From the NCBI GenBank assembly GCA_030537255.1, contig JAUNOE010000004.1, forward strand, positions 1 through 45,494: a stretch of 45,494 nucleotides of DNA, given 5' to 3'. The first letter of the stretch is position 1. Every line of letters begins with the position of its first letter. Of the stretch, positions 32,657-39,452 are shown one piece after another. Source of the stretch: Coriobacteriia bacterium (GTDB taxonomy: Bacteria > Actinomycetota > Coriobacteriia > Coriobacteriales > Eggerthellaceae). Under the pieces are notes generated by a model, which was not told the origin of the DNA, ran no database searches, and worked only from the letters and a program-made list of their open reading frames with translations. Position numbers and translations under genes: made by a program.

Positions 32657-33787
32657 ATGAAGGTCACGGTAGTTGGCGGCGGGCATATCGGCACCGCCCT
32701 TGTTTGCTATGTGAAGCATATCCACCCCGAATACGAGGTGCGCTTGTTGACGCGTAGGCCTGAGCGCTTCGCTTCTGTGCTGGTCTGCAATGATTGGGAA
32801 CAGGGGTGCTCCTATGAAGTGGAGCCCGATGTCATCTCTGATGATGCTTCCTTGGCCGCGCAAGATGCCGACATCGTATTCATTGCCCTGCCTCATTTTG
32901 CAGTTGAAAATGCCTTTGCTGACGTTGCCCCCCATGTTGCCAAGGGGGCCTTTGTCGGTGTTCTGCCAGGTAGCGGCGGCTTCGAGTTCTTCTTCGAAAA
33001 GTATTTCCAGGACAGGGCTAAGCTCTTTGGCTTCCAAAGGGTTCCCTTCACGGCCAAGCTTGAGCGCTATGGTCATGAGGCCAATCTCAAGAGCTGGAAG
33101 CCTTACAGCGTCGTGGGCACCTTGCGCATGTCCGATCTGGACGAAGCCTGCCGTCGTATCGAGGCATGTGGACTCAAGACCAGGCGTGCCGACAACTTCT
33201 TGGCCGTATCGTTGACTCCTTCGAACCCGGTGCTGCATACCTCTCGCACCTACGAAATTTTCGGCGCGTATCCGCGTACGCATGAATTCAACGAGCATCA
33301 GCACTTCTATGTAGGATGGGGCGACCAGGCTTCTGAAACCCTGTTTGCCGTCGATGCTGAGCTTCATCAACTCTTTGCCGCCATGCCTGAGTTGGACATG
33401 AGTTCGGTTATTCCCTTGGGTGAGCACTATGAGTCGCCTACCGTGGAGGCCATGACGGCTAAGATCAACTCCATTGCTACGTTCCAGACGGTCATGGCTC
33501 CCATGAAGCCTTCTTTGGTAACTCCGGGAAAGTTTGTCGCCGACACGGATTCTCGCTTGTTTACCGAGGATTTCCCCTGGGGTCTGGCCATTATTCGCGC
33601 TTACTGTGAAATCTTCGAGGTGCCAGCGCCTACCATCGACAAAGTGTTGGGCTGGTACGCTGACTACCTGGGCTTGGAGTACTACGTCGATGGTACATTT
33701 TGTGGCAAGGACCTGGCTCGTACCGGCATTCCTCAGACTCACGGCATTACAACGAAGGAACAGGTTCTGGCACTCTACTCTGCATAG
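32657..33787 (+). CDS. Octopine/nopaline (opine) dehydrogenase-like NAD(P)-dependent enzyme
   Basis: 376 aa. The N-terminal Rossmann fold has VTVVGGGHIGTAL (GxGxxG-type) and a DADIVFIALP strand. The C-terminal helical domain has features of the opine dehydrogenase/6PGDH-like fold: NPVLHTSRTYEIFGAY, with the His and Asn-Pro commonly used for catalysis, and GHxxxx-like segments. AGGAGG precedes the ATG. By family, the enzyme reductively condenses an amino acid with a 2-oxo acid, or reduces a related keto-substrate with NAD(P)H. No opine transport genes are nearby. The gene is bounded by terminators on both sides, so co-transcription with lic genes is unlikely. Confidence 0.82.
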   Translation: MKVTVVGGGHIGTALVCYVKHIHPEYEVRLLTRRPERFASVLVCNDWEQGCSYEVEPDVISDDASLAAQDADIVFIALPHFAVENAFADVAPHVAKGAFVGVLPGSGGFEFFFEKYFQDRAKLFGFQRVPFTAKLERYGHEANLKSWKPYSVVGTLRMSDLDEACRRIEACGLKTRRADNFLAVSLTPSNPVLHTSRTYEIFGAYPRTHEFNEHQHFYVGWGDQASETLFAVDAELHQLFAAMPELDMSSVIPLGEHYESPTVEAMTAKINSIATFQTVMAPMKPSLVTPGKFVADTDSRLFTEDFPWGLAIIRAYCEIFEVPAPTIDKVLGWYADYLGLEYYVDGTFCGKDLARTGIPQTHGITTKEQVLALYSA

Positions 33788-33875
33788 GACCCACTTTGGC
33801 GTGATGGCCTTTTAGGCCCTGTTTCGGCTTGTCTATCTGTACGACCTGCTTTACGTGCGTTTTCATTCAGAACAA

Positions 33876-33922
33876 AACACGAAGCGCTCCTTGGATCTAT
33901 TTCCAAGGAGCGCTTCGTTGTT
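33876..33922. terminator. Bidirectional intrinsic terminator
   Basis: A perfect 16-bp stem (33880-33895 with 33902-33917) with a six-base loop sits between the convergent 32657-33787 and 34008-35132 genes. The left flank reads GTGTTTTGTT on the minus strand, so it likely serves the minus-strand operon too. Confidence 0.9.
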
Positions 33923-34007
33923 GAACAGGTAAATTTAGGGGTCGAAAAGGCACCTGCCGTATCAAAGCCCAAAGATGTGATGGAGTGGTGTCCTTGGTGC
34001 TGCGTGG

Positions 34008-35132
34008 CTAGATTTCAGGATGCTCGTCGACGTCGGGATGGACGTTCTGCTGGCGTTCGGCCATGAGCTCTTCCCACATAGGGCGCAGGCCTTCGCCGAA
34101 GTAGCACTGAACCAGACGGGGATGCCAACCGTCGTTGCCCTCGATGATGACCGGGCCATCGGGGCCAATTGCGACGTCCCAGCCAATGGTGAAGAGCTCG
34201 GGGATGGACTTATGCAGGCGAACGCACAGGTCCAAGGCTTCCTGGAAGTAGGGGATCTCGTAGCCACCCAGACCCGTCTCGATGCGCTCCATGGGATTGA
34301 TGGAGTAGGCAATGTCGCTGATCTTGCCGTCCTTGTTGATGAGGATGGGGATGGCACCTTCGGGCATGTCGTTCGTGCGCTGGCCAGGGCGACCGATGCG
34401 CAGGATGCTGTGCTCATCGTCGATGACGACGCGCGAGCCCGTGCTGTAGGTGATCATGCGAATGCAGTTGATGGAGCTTTCGTTCAGCTTGTTCAGTGCG
34501 GGATGCTGCTTCATGAACTCCTGAACGATCCAGCAGGTGCGCTCGCCCGAAAGATGCTCGGCGTATTCGGCGAAGCTGTAGCTGTGGTCGCGGTGGGTGA
34601 TCTTGTCGTCTTCGACGTCGACCACTTCTACGGTGTAGCCATGGGAACCGTAGGTCTGCTTGAACACCAGGCTTTGACCAAGGTAGGGCTTGAGGAACTC
34701 GGCCAGGTCCAGGGCTTCGCCCAGAAGGCCGTTTTCCTTGCGAGGACGCAGCTCTCCATTGCGGATGACGCAAATGGAAGGAACGTATTCGCTCTTGCTC
34801 TGGGCGGTCTGGGAAATCCAGTTCTCAAAGAGCAACTTGTCGCGCATGACCAGGGTGTAGTCAAAGGGGAAGGCGTTGCCGGCGGGGTAGAAGGTGGAGT
34901 TGGCCTTCCAGCGCTCGCGGCGCAGCTTGCCGTTGTCCAGGTAGTTCTTCTGATCGGGGGCGTCAACGCGGTCAAGACCATACAGGTTGTACCAGTGGTT
35001 GACTTCGTTGTTGGCTTCGTACCATTCCACCATGTCCTGGAAGCGGCGCTCTTCGGACTTTCGCTCGACCTCAGGGTAGAGCGTGGGCTGGCCAACGATC
35101 TCCCAAATCTTGTCTGTGATTTCCTTATCCAT
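34008..35132 (-). CDS. ATP-grasp family protein (sugar-transfer-associated type)
   Basis: 374 aa. ATP-grasp features: LVFKQTYGSHGYTVEVV (ATP-binding lysine and glycine loop), CWIVQEFMKQHPALN, SINCIRMITY, and WDVAIGPDGPVIIEGNDGW with the metal-binding Glu and Asn. These match the ATPgrasp_ST family often found beside capsule and sugar-transfer genes. AAAGGA precedes the ATG. It is 17 bases downstream of the LicC-like gene, so co-transcribed. It would ligate a carboxylate to an amine, thiol or hydroxyl using ATP. Attachment of an amino acid or similar group to the polymer or its precursor is a reasonable inference; the substrate is unknown. Confidence 0.85.
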   Translation of the reverse strand: MDKEITDKIWEIVGQPTLYPEVERKSEERRFQDMVEWYEANNEVNHWYNLYGLDRVDAPDQKNYLDNGKLRRERWKANSTFYPAGNAFPFDYTLVMRDKLLFENWISQTAQSKSEYVPSICVIRNGELRPRKENGLLGEALDLAEFLKPYLGQSLVFKQTYGSHGYTVEVVDVEDDKITHRDHSYSFAEYAEHLSGERTCWIVQEFMKQHPALNKLNESSINCIRMITYSTGSRVVIDDEHSILRIGRPGQRTNDMPEGAIPILINKDGKISDIAYSINPMERIETGLGGYEIPYFQEALDLCVRLHKSIPELFTIGWDVAIGPDGPVIIEGNDGWHPRLVQCYFGEGLRPMWEELMAERQQNVHPDVDEHPEI

Positions 35133-35149
35133 GAACCGTCCTTTCTTGG

Positions 35150-35947
35150 TTATTTCTTGATGAGGTATGCGGGATCCGCATGCTGAAGCTCAGCCAAGGA
35201 GTCCAGCTCGTCGATGTCATCAAAGGTGCAGGGCGCAATTCTGATCTGGTAGTTGTCGCGCGCAAGGGCGCAGGGGACGTCGTCCCAGAAGCGTTGCCGA
35301 TTTGCCTCGTCGGCAAAGGCCTTGGGCAGATCTATTGCAAGGCGAGCGCCATCTTCCTGGGTCCAGTAGGAGACGCCGTACATGTGATGGCAATTGGTTC
35401 CGCCTTTGTGAAGGTCGGTGATGATGCCTTCATCCGTGGTGTCAAAGCACCAGTCAGGCGTGGCGTCCACGGGGACGCCCAAATAGAAGGATTCGTAGGA
35501 ATACTTCTTCAAAAGTGCGGGATTCTTCAGGAACAGGTCGCTTTCGAATACGTAAGCGTTCTCAAAGTGTTCCTTGGCACATACGGCTGACGACAAGTTG
35601 TTGGTTGAGTCGTACTGGTCGTTTTTGATCAGCGTGATCGTGGGATAGTCCTTCTTCAGGAGCTCGAATTCATCGGCAAGATAGCCAACCACGATGTAGA
35701 TTTCGGTGATGTCAATGGCTAGGAGCGCATCCAAGATGGTTTCGATGATGCGGCGACCACGAACACGGATCAACGGCTTGGGCGTATTGATGGTGAGAGG
35801 CAGCATGCGGCTACCAAAGCCCGATGCCACCAGGATTGCGCGCTTTGCCCGGTAGGGTTCGAGTGCTGCGAGGTCGGCTTCGCTTGCCGTACCTGCCTCA
35901 AAGCGCCCCTCAAGCTCCGAGAACTGTTCAAGGGTGAGTTGGCCCAT
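35150..35947 (-). CDS. LicC-like CTP:phosphocholine/phosphoethanolamine cytidylyltransferase
   Basis: 265 aa from the ATG at 35947 (AAGGA six bases ahead); the longer frame to 36061 lacks a site. After a ~32-residue acidic N-terminal extension the nucleotidyltransferase core begins, with loop SGFGSRMLPLTINTPKPLI, the metal-binding ESDLF, and a C-terminal DDIDELDSLAEL. These match the LicC pattern (EIDEL). LicC makes CDP-choline from CTP and phosphocholine; the partner genes here favour ethanolamine or choline. It is downstream of the permease gene and upstream of the ATP-grasp gene. A second cytidylyltransferase-like domain is fused in the 37530-39293 protein, so the two may divide substrates. 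Confidence 0.87.
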   Translation of the reverse strand: MGQLTLEQFSELEGRFEAGTASEADLAALEPYRAKRAILVASGFGSRMLPLTINTPKPLIRVRGRRIIETILDALLAIDITEIYIVVGYLADEFELLKKDYPTITLIKNDQYDSTNNLSSAVCAKEHFENAYVFESDLFLKNPALLKKYSYESFYLGVPVDATPDWCFDTTDEGIITDLHKGGTNCHHMYGVSYWTQEDGARLAIDLPKAFADEANRQRFWDDVPCALARDNYQIRIAPCTFDDIDELDSLAELQHADPAYLIKK

Positions 35948-35965
35948 GGGCCATCCTTTCCAAAA

Positions 35966-35993
35966 CAAGGGAGGCGAGCCAAGGCCCGCCTCC
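35966..35993 (-). terminator. Possible terminator/attenuator between permease and licC-like gene
   Basis: GGAGGCGAGCC (35970-35980) pairs with GGCCCGCCTCC (35983-35993) with one A.C mismatch. On the minus strand it lies about 30 bases after the permease stop and is followed by CTTGTTTTGG. The T-run is interrupted, so partial termination is plausible. Confidence 0.5.
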
Positions 35994-36023
35994 TGATAGC
36001 TTGCTTCTTGTATGTGCGTGATT

Positions 36024-37451
36024 TTACCGCAGCTCTTGCTCGGCCTGGTTGAGCTTCGCAAACTCTTCTTCCGGGGCGTTTGCGACCAGGTGCTTCTTCG
36101 AATAGACCATGAAGTAGATCATGCCGATGACGTAGATGCCCAGCACGCAGCTTGCTGCGGTGACGTCGACGAAGAAGGTTGAGACAATGGCCACGCAGGA
36201 CAGACCAAGGCCAATGGTGGTGGTGATGCAGCCACCGGGAGTCTTGTAGCCACGGGCCATGCGGGGATTACGAATGCGCAGGATGATGTGGGAGAGATTC
36301 ATCAGCGCATAGGAGACGCAGGCGCCAAACACAGCAATGTTGAGGATCAGTCCACCGTCACGCATGACGACGACCAGGATGAATCCAATGATGCCGGAGG
36401 CGATGAGGGCCACGTAGGGAGTCTTGCGACGTCCGGTCAGAGCCAGGAAGCTGGGTAGGTAGCCAGCACGGGACAGGGCGAAGACCTGACGGGAGCCTGC
36501 ATACATCAAGCTGAAGAAACTTGCGATCAAGCCAGCGAGGGCAGCCCAGTTGACGAAGACGGCAAGGTCGCTTTGGCCGATGGCGTTCAAGGCGTCTACC
36601 AGAGGGGCATCGCTGGGGCCGATGAGCGCTGCGCCGGCACCACCTGCTGCCAGCAGCAGGGAAAGGAAGCCCGTGCAACCCAGGATTACCAGGGCGCCGA
36701 TGAGGCCACGGGGCATGTCGCGCTTGGGATCGGCAGCTTCTTCGGCAGCCAGAGGAACGCCTTCGACGCCCAGGAAGAACCAGATGCCGTAAGGCAGGGC
36801 AGCCAGGATGCCTGCGAAGCCCATGGGTAGTGCCGCGCTTGATCCAAGGGAGCCGTCTGCGGGCATGTCAAACAGCAGCGCTCCGTCGAAGTGAGGAATC
36901 ATGCCTGCGGCAAAGGCGATGAGGGCCACAAGAGCGATGGCGCTGATGACCAGCATGAGCTTGAGCGCTTCGCCTACGCCGAAGATGTGAATTGCGATGA
37001 AGACCACATAGGCAATAGCGACGATGACCAGGGGATCAACATCGATGATGCCAAGCGCCAAGACGTAGTTGGCGATAAAGGTGGCAATGGCGGCAGGAGC
37101 GCAGACGTACTCGATGACCAGCGCCAGGCCCGTTGCAAAGCCGGCCGTGCGGCCCATGGCGCTTCGTGCAAAGCCGTAGCCGGCACCAGCCGTGGGGATG
37201 GCGCTCGAAAGCTCTGCTAGACCAAACACCGTGCAGGCATACATGAGGCCCATGATCAGCCAGGCGATGGTCAGGCCGAGCCAACCACCGTTTTCCATGC
37301 CGTAGTTCCAGCCGCTGAAGTCACCGCTGATGGTGTAGGAGACGCCCAGGCCGATGAGCAGCACCCATCCAACGGCTCCTCCCTTGAGAGAACGTTTTTC
37401 GAAGTAGTCGCTCGACGCCGCTGCGTCCGCCTTCTTTTCCTTTGCGCTCAT
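36024..37451 (-). CDS. Ethanolamine-type permease (APC superfamily)
   Basis: 475 aa with about 12 membrane helices. The N-terminal YFEKRSLKGGAVGWVLLIGL and SYTISGDFSGWNYGMENGGW match the ethanolamine permease (Eat/EutP-type) family closely, and AELSSAIPTAGAGYGFAR is a general APC motif. AAGGAG precedes the ATG. It sits between the kinase fusion and the LicC-like gene, where pneumococcal-type lic loci carry the choline importer LicB of a different family. The neighbours' chemistry would then be fed with ethanolamine (or choline). Substrate specificity is inferred from family resemblance, not proven. Confidence 0.86.
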   Translation of the reverse strand: MSAKEKKADAAASSDYFEKRSLKGGAVGWVLLIGLGVSYTISGDFSGWNYGMENGGWLGLTIAWLIMGLMYACTVFGLAELSSAIPTAGAGYGFARSAMGRTAGFATGLALVIEYVCAPAAIATFIANYVLALGIIDVDPLVIVAIAYVVFIAIHIFGVGEALKLMLVISAIALVALIAFAAGMIPHFDGALLFDMPADGSLGSSAALPMGFAGILAALPYGIWFFLGVEGVPLAAEEAADPKRDMPRGLIGALVILGCTGFLSLLLAAGGAGAALIGPSDAPLVDALNAIGQSDLAVFVNWAALAGLIASFFSLMYAGSRQVFALSRAGYLPSFLALTGRRKTPYVALIASGIIGFILVVVMRDGGLILNIAVFGACVSYALMNLSHIILRIRNPRMARGYKTPGGCITTTIGLGLSCVAIVSTFFVDVTAASCVLGIYVIGMIYFMVYSKKHLVANAPEEEFAKLNQAEQELR

Positions 37452-37529
37452 ACTTGCTCCTTTGTGTCGTGCGTCCTTGTTTGGTGATGTCGTTCGTTTG
37501 CGATTGCGTTTGTGCTTCTTGTCGGCGCC

Positions 37530-39293
37530 CTATACCTCGTAGAGCGTTTTTGCCTCGGCAAGGAAGCTGTTTGCTGCCTTGTACCAGGTGTAGAGCCATT
37601 CGCCTACGGGGTTGCCCATGGCTTCCTTGTACATGGCCCATACGTACCAGTAGAAGCCCACCAGTCCGACGGCTGCGATGCAGTGCCTGACTTCCTGAGT
37701 TGTGGGCTGACGGTCAAAGTAGAGTTTGAGCATCGAGGTCGCTTCCTCGACGGAGTAGCCCGAACCCTGTGCCACGAAGTTGCCCAGGTCGCAGGCCCAG
37801 TCACCCATGGCAGCGTACTCCCAGTCGATGACCCACATGTCATCGCCATGGACCAGCAGGTTTGGCCCGTAGAAGTCGTTGTGGCACAGGCAGGGCTTGC
37901 CCTGGTCCGCCTTCATGGCACGGGCGACCTCCCCTGCGCTCTTCTTGAGCTTTGCAAAGTCGCTGGGAAGGGGATAGGAAAGGTCGTCCAGCAAGTCCAG
38001 GATGTCCAGTGTCGCCTCGTAGAAGTCGAAGGACCAGGGGGACACTTCGTCGGAATCATGCAGGCGGCGGATTAGCTGAAGCGCCTGCCTAACCTGCTCA
38101 AGGTTGCGGTAGTCGAATTCTTGGCAGCCTTCCAGGTAATGCGAAATCTTCCAGCCCTCTTCTGGGTTTTCGTACAGGAAGGTCTCGTCCAGGCCCAGGC
38201 GCTTTGCTGCGTTCAGGGCGAAGGTCTCGGCTTGGCGGTTGATGATTTCGTCGGTGCCCGTGCCAGGGTGGCGGTAGACGTAGCGCTCGCCCTTGCAGGA
38301 GAACAGCACCGAAAGGTTGGTAAGACCTGTCTTGAGGGGTGTGACCTGGGTGATGTCAGTGCGTTCGCACGAAAGCGTCTTGCAGATGTTGTCCAGGATG
38401 GCCGAGTCGACGTTGACCAGGAAGTCACGGTCGAAGGCCAGAAGATCGGGAAGCTTGTCGAATTCGTAGATCTCGCCGGGGTGGTATTGCTTCGCACGAA
38501 CGGTGAATTCGCTGGCATGTTCCAGGAACATCGTGTCCCAGAGTTTGCGCTTTGTTTCGTGGAAGTCGTATTCCTCATCAATGATGTCGATGATCTTTTC
38601 GGAGCTTTCCTGGTCGAAGAACACCGGACCGCGGGGGAACCAGCCAGCCTTGCGCTCCATGCCTTGGATGATGCCCTGCTTGTCCCAGGTAACGGCACGG
38701 ACGCGAACGTCGTCCGGGCTCTTCATTACGGGAAAGTACGCTTCGTACTCGTAAGCCTTGAAAGGACTTTCGACCAGATATTGGTCGGAGGCGCAGATGT
38801 AGCTGTTTTTCAGGTAGTCACGCGCCAGCAGAAGCGAAGAATGGTTGTTCCTGTTGGCGTAGCAGGAACTGGGAATGATGCGCACGCCAAACTTCTCGCC
38901 CAGGTAGAAGAAGCTTTCCTTCATGTGACCCGTGACGACGGAGATGTCGGAGATGCCCGCATCCTGGATTTGGCGGATGAGGCGTTCGATCAGGATTTCG
39001 CCCTGCACTTCGAAGAGGGCCTTGGGCTTTTCGAAGGAGAGGGGAGCCATGCGCGTGGCGCTGCCGGCGGCAAGAATGATGGCGCTGTCTACTTTATAAG
39101 GAGAAAGCGCTTCGCGGCCTGCATTGGTCACTGCGCCGGCGTCGTCGATGAAGCCATTGGCTTTGCAGGACTTGAGCGCCTTATTGACCGAGCCCAGCGA
39201 AATGCCTGCAGACTCCGCAATTTCTCGCTGGGTCTGCGTGCCTTCGTTCAGCTGGGACAGCAACACTTCGAATTCGTAACGGTCGAGTTCCAT
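37530..39293 (-). CDS. Winged-HTH / cytidylyltransferase / choline-ethanolamine kinase fusion (LicC-LicA-like)
   Basis: 587 aa. Three parts: a MarR/ArsR-like winged HTH (~1-62, with TQREIAESAGISLGSVNKAL); a nucleotidyltransferase (~68-290) with LAAGSATRMAPLSFEKPKAL and SDQYLV; and a choline/ethanolamine kinase (~310-587) with CLCHNDFYGPNLLV (D473) and WVIDWEYAAMGDWACDLGNF (D490). Both catalytic domains look intact. It should phosphorylate the aminoalcohol and activate it with CTP in one chain, while the HTH may bind DNA. Kinase and cytidylyltransferase fusions of this sort are known in lic-type loci. It is the first gene of the minus-strand operon and faces the LicD gene across a palindrome-rich promoter region (39310-39374). 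Confidence 0.9.
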   Translation of the reverse strand: MELDRYEFEVLLSQLNEGTQTQREIAESAGISLGSVNKALKSCKANGFIDDAGAVTNAGREALSPYKVDSAIILAAGSATRMAPLSFEKPKALFEVQGEILIERLIRQIQDAGISDISVVTGHMKESFFYLGEKFGVRIIPSSCYANRNNHSSLLLARDYLKNSYICASDQYLVESPFKAYEYEAYFPVMKSPDDVRVRAVTWDKQGIIQGMERKAGWFPRGPVFFDQESSEKIIDIIDEEYDFHETKRKLWDTMFLEHASEFTVRAKQYHPGEIYEFDKLPDLLAFDRDFLVNVDSAILDNICKTLSCERTDITQVTPLKTGLTNLSVLFSCKGERYVYRHPGTGTDEIINRQAETFALNAAKRLGLDETFLYENPEEGWKISHYLEGCQEFDYRNLEQVRQALQLIRRLHDSDEVSPWSFDFYEATLDILDLLDDLSYPLPSDFAKLKKSAGEVARAMKADQGKPCLCHNDFYGPNLLVHGDDMWVIDWEYAAMGDWACDLGNFVAQGSGYSVEEATSMLKLYFDRQPTTQEVRHCIAAVGLVGFYWYVWAMYKEAMGNPVGEWLYTWYKAANSFLAEAKTLYEV

Positions 39294-39309
39294 GGGCCCT
39301 AGTTCCTTC

Positions 39310-39374
39310 GTTCGTGAAACGTGTTGATTGTTGTGTTCACGAACACCATAGCAATCTTAATCCATGAACACAAC
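39310..39374. promoter_or_regulatory. Divergent promoter region with TGAACAC-like operator half sites
   Basis: GTTCGTGAA (39310-39318) and TTCACGAAC (39336-39344) form a perfect 9-bp inverted repeat spaced by 17. GTGTTC-AC-GAACAC (39333-39346) is itself a near-perfect palindrome, and TGAACAC recurs at 39365-39371. Possible -35/-10 pairs occur on the minus strand (TTGTGT 39373-39368, TATGGT about 18 bases on), overlapping these sites. The HTH of the adjacent fusion protein is the obvious candidate binder (inference). Confidence 0.6.
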
Positions 39375-39452
39375 AGGAGGCACGGGCGATGCTAGTATTG
39401 GTTCGGTTGGTGGCGGATCTGTGGGTGCGCCCCGTTTACAAGGAGCGGATTG

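Noticed and set aside
34020-39302. Plus-strand frames opposite the ATP-grasp and kinase-fusion genes
   Set aside because: Antisense shadows; the minus-strand genes are well supported.
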